64,000 nucleotides of DNA from Mesorhizobium sp. M1D.F.Ca.ET.043.01.1.1 (GCF_003952385.1 NZ_CP034444.1:1860001-1924000), one strand, 5' to 3'; counted from the first letter of the stretch, positions 8,508-17,236 are shown. The notes: generated by a model from the letters alone, not told the origin. A program made the numbers and translations.

Positions 8508-10247
8508 TCAGAGACCGAGCCCGCGCTTGCGGCCAAAGCTCCAGTCGATTCCGCTGTCACCGCGAGCCACACCGGAGACGTGCTGGCCGAGATGCTTTTC
8601 AAGCGAGGGAGTCCAGGGAACCAGTTGGAAGCCAAGACCGTCGTCGATCATTGCGAAACGGCCGGACGCGAGGGACAACCGCTGGCGATAGGCGCCAGCG
8701 ATAAAGTCGCCTGAGCGAGCTCGGTTGAACGGCTGCCCGGTCTCGGCTGCGAGTTTCCCACCAACAAGCTTGAGTTCTCTGCGGCGCAGCGTCTCGATCA
8801 GGTCGCGGCTGAAAACAACGCGTGCGCCTTGACGCTTCGCGAGGCCTTCGCCGACCAGGTAGTCGGCCCGCAGTTCCATCGCGCGATGAACCTCAGCGCC
8901 GAAGCCACCTGCGCTCAAGGCGGCAGGCTCGCGAGCGATGGCCTGGCGATCTAGCCAAGTTGCTCCGGCTGCGGTGACCTGCGCATGCAAGTCAAGATCG
9001 GAGCGGACGGCGAGCGCAACCCGCTGTCGGCCCCGCGCGTCATCGAACTTCCGCAGCTCGACGATCGAGCCCAGCGGGCTGTCGCCAGCTGCCTCCAGAT
9101 CGGTAAGTCTGATGTGGTGGGTGCGTCCGTCGACGCCGTCGACCACGGCATAAGCCGTCCCGCTCAGTTCATCATCGAGCCCGCGGTCGACCAGCCGGCC
9201 GACAATGGGTGTATCGAGACTTTCGGCTGCCAACACGTAGTTGGCTGAGCCGCGCTCGATTCCTCGCCCAGTCAACGCGCGATTCATGCGCTTTATGATG
9301 TCGCCACGCTCGCCGAGTTCGCGCAACGTTGCTTCAGCGCGGTCGTCGAGGACCCATTGGCCCGGGCCGACCTGATCGGCGAGACCAAACGCTTCGAGCT
9401 TGCGCAGACGCCCGATTTTCAGCGCGTGATATTCGTCCGGCTGCGTATGAGGGCGTGGGGCCAGATCGATGACACCAGTGTCGCGGCTGTCGCGAAGCAA
9501 CTGGCGATCGAGCTGCGTCCAGCGTTCGGACTGAATCTGGCTCTCGAGCGCGCGGCGGATGTCGAGATCGGTTCGCGGCCCCAGTTCCTGAGTGATAAGG
9601 TCGCGAGCCCGGTCTCGCATCCCTTCCTTGATGTAGTCGCGCGAGATGACCAGATCCTCGCCATCGTCGCGCAAACCGCGCACGATCAGATGAACATGGG
9701 GATGTTCGGTGTTCCAGTGATCGACGGCGGCCCAGTCGAGTCGCGTGCCGAGGTCCTTCTCCATCTGCCCGACCAGATCGCGGGTAAAGGATTTGAGGTC
9801 CGCCATCTCGTGGGCATCGTCGGGAGAGACGATGAAACGGAAATGGTGCCGATCTTCCGCGACGCGCGCCGCGAAGGCCTCGCCGTCGGCGTCACCCTGT
9901 GCCGGACCGAACAACCTCGCCTTCTCTCCGTCCCGGGTGACTCCCTCGCGACGCAGATAGTCGAGATGGGTAGCGAGTGGCGTCGCCCGGAAGGAATGAC
10001 GGAGGACGCGGGCTTTGACGACGGCGCCGCGCGATCGTGAGGTGATCAACCGATTTGCCTGGATGCTGGCGCGCTGACCGTGACCAAACCGGGAGCGGTT
10101 ACCGGAAACCACACGGCCCGAGCGAGAGACGCCTCCGCCAGCCTTTTTCGCCGCCGCCAGCGCCTGGGCGATGAAGGGCCGCCCAGCTTGAGCGCGGGTC
10201 GAGCGGATGCGGCCTGGCCGAATGCGAAATGTGCGCTCATCGACCAT
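8508..10247 (-). CDS. rlxS: Relaxase of the DUF3363/RlxS type
   Basis: Cuts and covalently binds one strand at oriT to start conjugation. The product of 579 residues from ATG 10,247 carries the metal-binding signature HWNTEHPHVHLIVRG (relaxase motif III), preceded by the long basic N-terminus characteristic of this VirD2-related family; the C-terminal half is the DUF3363 region. The frame stays open upstream to 10,472, but MVDERTFRIRPGRIR is the likely start because GCGGGAC precedes it and the upstream part overlaps the repeat-rich putative oriT. In Mesorhizobium ICEs the equivalent gene is rlxS. The symbol is given by analogy. Confidence 0.88.
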   Translation of the reverse strand: MVDERTFRIRPGRIRSTRAQAGRPFIAQALAAAKKAGGGVSRSGRVVSGNRSRFGHGQRASIQANRLITSRSRGAVVKARVLRHSFRATPLATHLDYLRREGVTRDGEKARLFGPAQGDADGEAFAARVAEDRHHFRFIVSPDDAHEMADLKSFTRDLVGQMEKDLGTRLDWAAVDHWNTEHPHVHLIVRGLRDDGEDLVISRDYIKEGMRDRARDLITQELGPRTDLDIRRALESQIQSERWTQLDRQLLRDSRDTGVIDLAPRPHTQPDEYHALKIGRLRKLEAFGLADQVGPGQWVLDDRAEATLRELGERGDIIKRMNRALTGRGIERGSANYVLAAESLDTPIVGRLVDRGLDDELSGTAYAVVDGVDGRTHHIRLTDLEAAGDSPLGSIVELRKFDDARGRQRVALAVRSDLDLHAQVTAAGATWLDRQAIAREPAALSAGGFGAEVHRAMELRADYLVGEGLAKRQGARVVFSRDLIETLRRRELKLVGGKLAAETGQPFNRARSGDFIAGAYRQRLSLASGRFAMIDDGLGFQLVPWTPSLEKHLGQHVSGVARGDSGIDWSFGRKRGLGL

Positions 10248-10410
10248 GGCGTTGTCCCGCAATGTGGGAAAATGGACCGGAACACAAGACTTCTGGCGTT
10301 TGGCGCACATTGCCCGGAGGGGCCGCAATGTGCGCCGCAGGCGCGAAAACCTGGCAAACCCTCTCCGCCGACCGACGTGCAATGTGCGCGCTTTTATCCT
10401 GCCATCGCTC
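10220..10410. other. oriT: Probable origin of transfer (oriT) upstream of the relaxase gene
   Basis: The gap between the relaxase and the transglycosylase genes holds a perfect 12-base inverted repeat, GGCGCACATTGC (10,302-10,313) and GCAATGTGCGCC (10,325-10,336). Further copies of the core are GCAATGTGCGC (10,379-10,389), GCAATGTGGG (10,259-10,268) and GAAATGTGCGC (10,226-10,236). A TATCCTGC sequence at 10,395-10,402 matches the YATCCTG/Y nic consensus of IncP-type oriT sites. Location, iterated repeats and nic-like motif together support oriT. The exact nick and strand are not proven. Confidence 0.55.
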
Positions 10411-10490
10411 GGTCGTATCGCCCGCGCCTGCCCAACCCGCTCGCCATGGCACGATGGAGCACGAATTGACACGAAGGACGCTGAAGCGGC

Positions 10491-11255
10491 TCATGGCGCA
10501 GACCCGTCGAGTACTTCGTGCATCAACAAGCCGCTAGCTTGGGGTGCCTTGGCTTGCGCAAATCCCGCCAAAGGGGCATCCCCACGCGAGCGACGGGGCT
10601 GCATCAAACCGCCGGTCAGCCTGCCATTCGCTGGCAAAGCGAACAGCGGTGCCCGTCTCCAGTCAGGTGAGACGGAGGCGGCTGGGCTGAGAGCTTTCCT
10701 TGCACCATGGTTGTCGATTGCGGATGCAACGACAGCGACATAGGCAAGGGTTTCGAGAGGCAGCCGTCTGCCTTGCAACGACGCTTCGTAGCGTCCAGGG
10801 CCAGCATTATAGGCGGCAATCCAGCCGCGTGATCCGAAGCGGTCAACCAACTCGCGGATATAGGCCGAGCCAGCGATGATGTTGTCGTGCGGGTCGTAGG
10901 GATCGCTGCCGAGCTGATACCGGGCGCGCAGATCGGACCAGGTGTCGGGCACGATCTGCATCAGCCCCATGGCACCCTTGCGCGATGTCGCGCGTTGATC
11001 GCCTGCGCTTTCGGCGCCAAGGACGGCGCGGATCCAGGTCGGCGGTAGGCGGAAGCGCTTCGCCGCTTCCGCGATATGGGTCTCGTAACGACCGCGCGTC
11101 GTCGGTATGACGGCCGGCGAGCTCTGCGCCGGCGCAGTAGCTGGAATAATGCAACTGACGAGGAGCCTGCCAAGCAAAATGAGAACCGGGCGCCAGATTG
11201 CGCGAGGCAATACGTGCGTTCTCACTTTGCTCGTCGGCCGAAGGCGCGCCGACAT
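10491..11255 (-). CDS. Conjugation-associated lytic transglycosylase
   Basis: Cleaves peptidoglycan locally so that the transfer channel can cross the periplasm (VirB1/TrbN role). The 254-residue protein has a signal segment (about residues 18-43, ending near APAQSS) and an SLT domain with the catalytic glutamate in RAVLGAESAGDQ, GAMGLMQIVPDTW, and AYNAGPGRYEA. The C-terminal 80 residues are low-complexity. It follows the DUF736 gene with almost no gap, in a run shared with traF and DUF2840. Confidence 0.92.
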   Translation of the reverse strand: MSARLRPTSKVRTHVLPRAIWRPVLILLGRLLVSCIIPATAPAQSSPAVIPTTRGRYETHIAEAAKRFRLPPTWIRAVLGAESAGDQRATSRKGAMGLMQIVPDTWSDLRARYQLGSDPYDPHDNIIAGSAYIRELVDRFGSRGWIAAYNAGPGRYEASLQGRRLPLETLAYVAVVASAIDNHGARKALSPAASVSPDWRRAPLFALPANGRLTGGLMQPRRSRGDAPLAGFAQAKAPQASGLLMHEVLDGSAP

Positions 11256-11258
11256 CGC

Positions 11259-11594
11259 TTAGTCCTTCTCGGCGCGGTCGCGTTGGCGCGTCCATTGCAG
11301 AGACCAGGACTTCCTGTCGTCGCCGTTCTGAAACAGGTATGCGCGGATCGGCTGCGGGAATGTCGGGTCATCTATCTGCAGCGATACGAACTCGCCGGCT
11401 TTCTCGCTGGAGTGTTTCCAACCGGCGCCGATTGTGCTGCCGTCTTCGCCGCCGGCGTGCACGCGAAAGTCGGGCGCATTGTCCGCATCGCTCGCTTCGG
11501 CCGCGACGATCACGACTTCGAGGTCAAGATTTAGCGTGCGAATTCTCCCCGAATACCCGGTCTGGTGGCGAATAAATTCTCCGATCTGCGGCAT
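11259..11594 (-). CDS. DUF736 family protein (first copy)
   Basis: A 111-residue soluble protein of the DUF736 family: MPQIGEFIRHQTGYSGRIRT at the N-terminus, then DFRVHAGG, GAGWKHSS and VSLQIDDPTFPQPIRAYLF. Genes of this family are near-constant in trb-type ICEs and large rhizobial plasmids; the function is unknown. It lies between traF and the transglycosylase gene. A second, diverged DUF736 gene is found at 14,551-14,874. Confidence 0.9.
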   Translation of the reverse strand: MPQIGEFIRHQTGYSGRIRTLNLDLEVVIVAAEASDADNAPDFRVHAGGEDGSTIGAGWKHSSEKAGEFVSLQIDDPTFPQPIRAYLFQNGDDRKSWSLQWTRQRDRAEKD

Positions 11595-11604
11595 ATGCTT
11601 TCTC

Positions 11605-12198
11605 CTATCTTTGTTGTGGGCGGTGACAATTGACGGCCCGAAAGGGTGCCGCCGATGGCGCGCTCACGCGCCGATGGAAGCGGCCGTCGCCCTGCTCGTC
11701 GGTCCACAGCGGGACCGCTCGGCCGATGATGTGATCGGTCGAAACGAGGCCGAAGTAGCGGCCATCGAGGCTGTCGCGGACCTGGCGGTTCATGAAGAAA
11801 AGGGCGCCGACCGGGATGCGTAGGCAGCCTTGCCAGGTCGGCAGACCGCGGCCGAGGTGATCGCGCTCGAGCGCAACGCCCACGTCAGAGCCATCGACCG
11901 CGATCGTGAACCTGTTGCGGCACACGGTCTGACCGGAGATTGCAAGGATATGCTTCAGCAGCAGCACGCCCTTCGGCAGATAGCCGCGCTCGGCAAGGAA
12001 TGTTGCAAGCGGCTCGGGCGGTCCCACCGCAACGAGATCGCCGACCGAAAAAGAACCTGCGCTGTCGATGCGGTAAAGGCCGATCGGTGCGCTGGCCGAC
12101 GCATTCCAGACAAACTTCGGCGGGAATGGCTTGAGAACGGGGCAGAGCGTACCCATCGTCGCAACTGCCGTCACGAGGACAATCGGTGACCGCATCAT
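11605..12198 (-). CDS. traF: TraF, S26-family pilin maturation peptidase
   Basis: Membrane serine peptidase that processes and cyclises TrbC-type pilins in related systems. The 197-residue protein has an N-terminal hydrophobic segment, the catalytic Ser in SASAPIGLYRI and the catalytic Lys in KGVLLLKHILAISG, as in S26 peptidases. Its ATG overlaps the DUF2840 stop by four bases. In the symbiosis ICE of Mesorhizobium strain R7A, traF lies in one operon with rdfS. The same association is seen here with the HTH gene at 12,811. Confidence 0.92.
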   Translation of the reverse strand: MMRSPIVLVTAVATMGTLCPVLKPFPPKFVWNASASAPIGLYRIDSAGSFSVGDLVAVGPPEPLATFLAERGYLPKGVLLLKHILAISGQTVCRNRFTIAVDGSDVGVALERDHLGRGLPTWQGCLRIPVGALFFMNRQVRDSLDGRYFGLVSTDHIIGRAVPLWTDEQGDGRFHRRVSAPSAAPFRAVNCHRPQQR

Positions 12199-12713
12199 TG
12201 CTGGACCCGCCGACGAAGGAGGTAGGCCCTGTGGAGATCCAGCGTATAAGTACGAGGCTCCTGCCCGACCGTCATGCGGTTGTGGACGTGCCGCCAGTGA
12301 TCGGGTGAGACCGCTCCCGGCGCGATGCCGAGTTGCTCGATGCCATCGATCGTCTGCAGCACGCGCTCGACCTTCGGCCAGCCTTGAGCCGTGAGCAGAA
12401 GGTCACCGCCAGGCCGCACGAATGGCAGCGTCTGATGGGCTTCGCCCTCCGCGACCGCGCGCACGATATCGAGGCGCGAGATGATCGTGCCATAGTCGTT
12501 CGCCGCCCATCGGACGAAAGCGAAGATGCCACCGGGACGAAAGGAGACGATGCGCCGACGTCGATCGAGAACCTTCTCCCGAGCGACCGAACCGAAGCGG
12601 ATCCAGTACTCGATCTTCTTCTCGACCCAGGTCAGCTCGACATGAGTTAAGCATTCGCCGGTGATAGCACCTGGCGCCGATCGGCCCGAATGGAAGTAAA
12701 CGACGGTGCCCAA
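12195..12713 (-). CDS. DUF2840 family protein
   Basis: A 172-residue protein of the DUF2840 family (THVELTWVEKKIEYWIRFG near the N-terminus, then WAANDYGTIISRLDIVRAV, and a basic C-terminal tail). It is a regular partner of traF in this ICE class; the function is unknown. In many relatives a parA gene stands directly upstream; here that place is taken by the rdfS-like gene, and no parA is found in the window. Confidence 0.87.
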   Translation of the reverse strand: MGTVVYFHSGRSAPGAITGECLTHVELTWVEKKIEYWIRFGSVAREKVLDRRRRIVSFRPGGIFAFVRWAANDYGTIISRLDIVRAVAEGEAHQTLPFVRPGGDLLLTAQGWPKVERVLQTIDGIEQLGIAPGAVSPDHWRHVHNRMTVGQEPRTYTLDLHRAYLLRRRVQQ

Positions 12714-12810
12714 TGGCCTGTCTCCTGATCTTGTGGAAAGCAGCCGCGATGCGTGATTGGAGATGCGCCACGGCGAGCATCAGCGGTGCGTTTGCATAAC
12801 TTGAGTGCAA

Positions 12811-13092
12811 CTAGCGCCCATAGCGTCCGCCCGGCGCGAAAGCCGCCGGCGGATGGCGCTTGGCAGGCAGCACGGAACCGCGTGGGTCGGAGGTCGAAGT
12901 GACCGCGCCGCGCTGAGCCCATGCCTGAAGGTCGTCAACGGCATAGACGACGCGGCCGCCAAGTTTGCGGTAGGCGGGACCTGTGCCGTAGGTGCGGTGC
13001 TTTTCGAGCGTGCGGGAAGACAGGCTGAGGAACTCGGCGGCTTCCTTGGTGCGCAGAAAGCGCGGCGGCAAAGCGGCTAGATCCGGGCGCAT
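12811..13092 (-). CDS. rdfS: RdfS-like excisionase (AlpA/HTH_17 recombination directionality factor)
   Basis: A 93-residue DNA-binding protein: a MerR-like winged helix (residues about 12-60, FLRTKEAAEFLSLSSRTLEKHR ... AVDDLQAWA) and a basic, proline-rich tail. The start at 13,092 has GGAGG ten bases upstream. In Mesorhizobium ICEs, RdfS of this size steers the integrase towards excision, is the first gene of a traF operon and is switched on by FseA. The order fseA-like, this gene, DUF2840, traF reproduces that circuit. It may instead regulate transfer genes only; the cognate integrase is unproven. Confidence 0.72.
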   Translation of the reverse strand: MRPDLAALPPRFLRTKEAAEFLSLSSRTLEKHRTYGTGPAYRKLGGRVVYAVDDLQAWAQRGAVTSTSDPRGSVLPAKRHPPAAFAPGGRYGR

Positions 13093-13220
13093 TTGTCGGG
13101 CCTCCGTGGGTTTTCGGTGAGCCGCCGGCGTTCGGCGGCGGATGGCGATCACGGTGGCGTAAAGGTGGCTTCGCGAGGGATGGGGAAGATTTGGGGACCT
13201 GAAATTGCCACCCCGAGGCG

Positions 13221-13986
13221 CTAGGCGCGCAGACGGTGGCGCAGCAGTTGCAGATAGCCGCCGGCAATCAAGTTTCCGCCGCCTTTGACCAGCCCGATCA
13301 CGGTGTCGCGAAGCGACGATGTTTTCCACGGATTGGAGGCGACACGCCCTGCCCCATAGAAGGCGGTCGCGATTTCACGGTAGCTGGCGCCGTTCGTGCG
13401 ACCGTCGGCCGCCTGCATCATCAGGCGCAGGCGGCGCCTCTGCTGAACCGTCATGCGTGTATCAGGCGCCACCGGCCGGCCGTGACAGGAGCGCCAGAAA
13501 CGAACCAGAGCCTCGACCCGCCCGAGCGTTTGGGAATCAAGCGGGATCAAAGCCGTGAGGGACCGGCTCGCCGCGCTGCCGGGAAGGAGGAGAAGCTGTG
13601 TCGCGATCCCACCATTCCGGATGGCATGAAATCCCTGCGGACTCTCGCGCGGCGTGCCGAACTCAACGGGCGTTGTGGGGGATACGCATGACAGGAAATC
13701 CGGCGATGGCATGAGGGTTACCACCGCGGGATCTGCAAGCGGTGACCACAGAACCTCTTGCATCAATGCGGACAGGTCCGGCCGGGCCGCGAAATCGCAA
13801 CCCCCAGCGTGCCTGTGCTTCGGTTGAGAGGGGATCCTGCTCGGTTCCCTCATGCACCAGTGCCAGATAGTGCTGCTGATAAGCGTCTGAGCGGCGCAGA
13901 CATTCCCAAGCCATGCCTTCGATGGGCAGGTCGTCGAAGAAGTCGTAACTTTTATTGTTTCGCCAATGCGACGTGTCGGGCTTCAT
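13221..13986 (-). CDS. fseA: FseA-like excision/transfer activator, two frames joined by a predicted +1 programmed frameshift
   Basis: Frame one starts at 13,986 (AGGAG eight bases upstream) and encodes a DUF6499-type region ending ARWGLRF; left alone it stops at 13,663. The remainder of the protein, with a DUF2285 region, lies in the +1 frame and ends at 13,221. The junction is CGA TTT CGC (13,797-13,789): the tRNA-Phe on TTT can re-pair with TTC after a one-base forward slip, giving LRF-AARPDLSALMQEVLW, 254 residues in all. In Mesorhizobium ICEs two such ORFs (msi172-msi171) are fused by programmed frameshifting to make FseA, which activates rdfS. An independent ATG for frame two exists at 13,853. 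A chance frameshift mutation is the alternative. Confidence 0.78.
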
Positions 13987-14106
13987 CGGGCACTCCTCGC
14001 TAAAACTGCAGGTTGTGCGCGAATCGATTCCCGGCTCTGGTGAATGGCGGAAGACCCCGAAGACGCATCGGGTGATGCTCCTTCAGCATCACCCTGCAAA
14101 TTTTCA

Positions 14107-14367
14107 CTAGATGTCAGTTTGGCGCAGAAGGTGACGGTACCCAGTGCGCGTCATCCAGCGCGCCCGCGCCAGGTGGCTATCGTAGACATTTCGAGCGCGC
14201 TGCGGCTCCTTTGCCGGGTCGATGCCGAAGAGAACCTTGACCACCTCGCGCCAATCGGCGCCGTCGGCGTCAGCATCGAACAGGCGCATGTAGAGCTTAA
14301 CGTGGCTACGATCATAGTCTGTGAGTTCGTCGCCCGTGGGAGCGGTATCGTCGAACGGCTCGATCAT
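14107..14367 (-). CDS. qseM: QseM-like DUF2285 antiactivator
   Basis: An 86-residue DUF2285 protein (ADWREVVKVLFGIDPAKEPQRARNVYDSHLARARWMTRTGYRHLL) beginning MIEPFDDTAPTG. In Mesorhizobium ICEs QseM is a stand-alone DUF2285 protein that binds TraR and FseA and so holds transfer off. Length, family and position 120 bases upstream of the fseA-like gene fit. No divergent qseC-type repressor gene is visible; the only short plus-strand frame beyond its promoter (14,392-14,511) encodes 39 arginine-rich residues without a helix-turn-helix. Confidence 0.75.
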   Translation of the reverse strand: MIEPFDDTAPTGDELTDYDRSHVKLYMRLFDADADGADWREVVKVLFGIDPAKEPQRARNVYDSHLARARWMTRTGYRHLLRQTDI

Positions 14368-14550
14368 GATTTTGCACTTCCCCAACATCCCATGCGTAAA
14401 ACACAAATCTTACAGATGTCACGTCGGCGCCGGAGGAGGCTCAAGGAGCATCACGCGATGCTGTCCTGGCATCGCTCGCGCTTGCGCGGTTCAGTTCCAG
14501 TGGGGACTTGAGGTTCCGCCCGGTTGGCCCGGGCGGAACCTGTTTGCCGC

Positions 14551-14874
14551 CTATTCCGCGTTGCGGCGGCTCGGGCGGGACCAGATCAGGCTGTAGCCCT
14601 CGCCGTCTTCGTCGTCGAAGAGGTTTGCGAAGATCGGGGCGGTGAAGCTCGGATCGTCGAGCTTGAGGCCTAGATAGTTGCGGCCCTCGTTGGACTGCTT
14701 GGCCCAGGCCGCGCCGATCTCTGCTCGGCCGACGAAGACACGGTGGCTGGGGGCGTTCTCGCCGTTGGCGCGGGTTTCGGGGACGATGCGGACGCCGCGG
14801 GCCTGGACGCTGAGCGTGACGATTTCGCCGGTGAACTCGTTGCCGGACTTCTTGAAGGTGCCGATGGTAGCCAT
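14551..14874 (-). CDS. DUF736 family protein (second copy)
   Basis: A 107-residue DUF736 protein, MATIGTFKKSGNEFTGEIVT, then HRVFVGRAEIGAAW, YLGLKLDDPSFTAPIFANLF and a C-terminal SLIWSRPSRR. AAGGAGAACC precedes the ATG. This copy matches the common stand-alone form found upstream in many ICEs, whereas the copy at 11,259 is more diverged and sits in the traF group. Confidence 0.92.
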   Translation of the reverse strand: MATIGTFKKSGNEFTGEIVTLSVQARGVRIVPETRANGENAPSHRVFVGRAEIGAAWAKQSNEGRNYLGLKLDDPSFTAPIFANLFDDEDGEGYSLIWSRPSRRNAE

Positions 14875-15507
14875 GATGGTTCTCCTTGATCCTGTCTGTT
14901 TTCGAGCCGCACCATTGCGGTCTCGATGGTGGTCGGTAGGTCGAAGGCGATCGTCGGCGCACCCAAAGGGCCGAAGCGGAGCGGAGGATGGCGTGGGAAT
15001 GACTTTGTTGTTTCGCGAGGAATGACGGCGCAGCCGTCAGGGGAAGAAAGTCGTGAGCTGCCATTGCGACACCGACGATCGAGGCAAACGCCGGCCTTCA
15101 GACCAGAAACACCAATCGATGAGACCGCTTCGGTGTGCTCGCGACGCTGGATCCAGGAAGCTTTGGCTGCCGTAACCGACCGTCTCGGCAAGTGGCACTC
15201 TCACGATCAGTACGCTCGCTCAGCCCCGGGGCACGCATGCTCGCCTCCCCGATGAGTGCCTTGCGCGTGGCGCCGGTAGCGAGTTACTTCGGCTCGCACC
15301 GCAGAATTCGCTGTCGGTCGCGACCCATCGGGCGTGCCAGTCAGCGCCTAACGAAACGCATCCGAGACCGCCAAACCCATAGCCAGCTTGAGGATACGGG
15401 CCGGTGAACCGTTGGTCGTGGTGTGTTCGAAGTGCCGTGCCTGGGCCCCAGGGAACGCCGGTTTGCCACTCGTGCCATCTGGGCTCGAACGTCGTGGTGA
15501 TCTGAGG
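14875..15507. other. Non-coding or degenerate stretch upstream of the second DUF736 gene
   Basis: No convincing gene was found on either strand. The open frames here have neither a plausible start site nor a recognisable domain. It presumably contains the promoter of the DUF736 gene; ICEs of this class often carry further genes at this place, so it may be an eroded remnant. Confidence 0.4.
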
Positions 15508-16357
15508 TCACGATGGCGCATCGGATGCGACGCGCCCGAAGCGGTGTCCAAGGGCACTATCGCTTCGAACGCCTCCAGCCGGCTGCCACTGCTTCCGCTT
15601 CTGAGCAGAACCACCTTTCGCCCTTGGCTTGGCTGATGACGGTGACGCTGTAATATTTCTGTCCGGGCACATGATAGATGCGTTCCCCGTCTGCCGAAAT
15701 GTTGCCCTTGATGTTGCAGCCGGCGTTGCCGAAGGCGAAACAGGCGTTGACGGTACCTGCACATCATCGCTGTGCTGCACTCGCCAATCCCAGGGCGTCT
15801 GGAAGTTGCCAACCCATAATCCCAGCTTCGCTGCTTGCGCTTTGCCCTGTTGCGCAGCATAGCCGCCGTTGCTGTATTTCGGCCAGTCCAGAGCTTGCCC
15901 CTGCTCGACCATCCAGGCGGCCACGTCGGTTCCATCCGCCCGCGTGCAGGTGCCGACAATGCGCCCGTAGCGGTCCCATGTCACGAATGCGCATTGCACC
16001 GGCCTGGAGGCTGCCAGGAATTTGTCCAGCGCTTCGGGAACGACGGCCGCAGGGATATTCGAAGCCTTTCGCGTCGTCGCAATATTGACGGCTCTCCGGC
16101 GCGTCGATGCCGTTGAAGCGCACGCGCTGGCCGTGGATCTCGATCGTGTCGCCGTCGATCACCGAGGCGACGCCGGCGATCGATACCGGCCTCGGTTTGA
16201 TGATTTTCTGCAGGTTGATTTCCGGCAGCGGCCCGCTGTTGTGCAGAACGAATTGCGTGACCAGGGCGGAGACCGCGGCGACCGTTACAAGCACGAGCCG
16301 AAGCGGCGCGCCTGCCAATCGCGCGCCCCGACAGCGCTTTGCACCAGCGGGCCTCAT
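15508..16357 (-). pseudogene. Thermonuclease-like (SNase family) exported nuclease, frameshifted
   Basis: The first part (from 16,357) has a hydrophobic N-terminal anchor (VLVTVAAVSALVTQFVL) and the SNase signature VIDGDTIEIHGQRVRFNGIDAPES, then YPCGRR. The remainder (EALDKFLAASRPVQCAFVTWDRYGRIVG ... DVAAWMVEQGQALDWPKYSNGGYAAQQ) lies in another frame. The break is near 16,030-16,045, where removing one base from a TCCC run restores CGRR-S-EALDKF. The C-terminal third is a low-complexity tail. SNase-type nucleases are frequent ICE cargo. A sequencing error is the alternative to inactivation. Confidence 0.75.
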
Positions 16358-17236
16358 TTGGGGGTGAACAACTTTTTGAGAAGGCCCCAGAAGCTAGCCC
16401 TTTCCGTTTGATACCAGCCGCTTGCCTGTAAAATCGGGCAAAAGTGGCTCGAAGCATATAGGTTAGGTCGCGTCTGTAAAACGGTCGAAGCGGATCGCGC
16501 GACGTCTCTCGGCCGCGAACGTGCCCACAAATGATTGAAGGTCCTCGGCAGATTCCTATACGCCGATCGCGCAACGCTGCAATGCCGGCGGCGATTGACA
16601 CCGCGCCGGGACTTTCGGCACGCAGTTGCTCGAGCGCGGCAACATTGTCAGACACAGCCGGCTCCAATGTTCGCATAGATCGCGCCGCAGATGTTCTTGA
16701 CGTCGAACGGCTTGGCGTCGACGCGCTGGCACCCATGTCGCCAGGCGATCTCGTCGAGCAGCAAGTCAAGGCGCGATCGCCGCCAGCAGCCAGCATCTTA
16801 GCTTTATCTTATTTGGCGCGCATGCCGCGCTTCTCGCGGTTGACGATGCCGCTCCCGCCTCGGTCAGGAAAGCAACAGCCCGGCCAACAGAACAGTCAGG
16901 GCAAGCGAAGCGGGTACGGCGAGAAGCCATCGAGCTTCCAGGACACTGTTCCGAGGGTCTTGCATATCCTTCGCTCCTACCAGGCCGCTCCAGCGCATAC
17001 CTCTCATCAAGCGCTGGAGCCTCCGCTTGCGCTCAACCGCCGTTAGCGGGAGCTGCCAGCATCCGGTCAACGGAGCTCTATTTATTCGTTCCGGTTACGG
17101 GCACGCAGTCGACCGCCAGCTGCGACCGAAGTCCCGTCACCGCGCGCATAGGTCCATATCGTGAAACATATAGCCCACTATCCTCATTGCCTTCCGGACT
17201 GGCGATTTATGAGTCCCTTTATCGCCGGTCACAGTT
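16358..17236. other. Gene-poor stretch with one possible 33-codon membrane peptide
   Basis: No conserved gene was recognised. A short minus-strand reading (RLDLLLDEIAWRHGCQRVDAKPFD region, near 16,670-16,800) looks protein-like but lacks a start and may be a gene fragment. The only short frame with a start and ribosome site is described separately at 16,864-16,965. Confidence 0.4.
16864..16965 (-). CDS. Possible single-span membrane microprotein
   Basis: A 33-codon frame, MQDPRNSVLEARWLLAVPAS then a leucine-rich segment ending LAGLLLS. One membrane span fills residues 13-32. GGAG stands nine bases before the ATG. Nothing else supports expression, and it was not recognised as a known family. 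Confidence 0.3.
   Translation of the reverse strand: MQDPRNSVLEARWLLAVPASLALTVLLAGLLLS

Noticed and set aside
13221..13853. DUF2285 frame as an independent gene starting at ATG 13,853
   Set aside because: No ribosome site was seen and the start region is antisense-like to conserved DUF6499 codons in the other frame; a joined product is more likely.
14392..14511. Short plus-strand frame as a qseC repressor
   Set aside because: Only 39 codons, arginine-rich, without a helix-turn-helix pattern.
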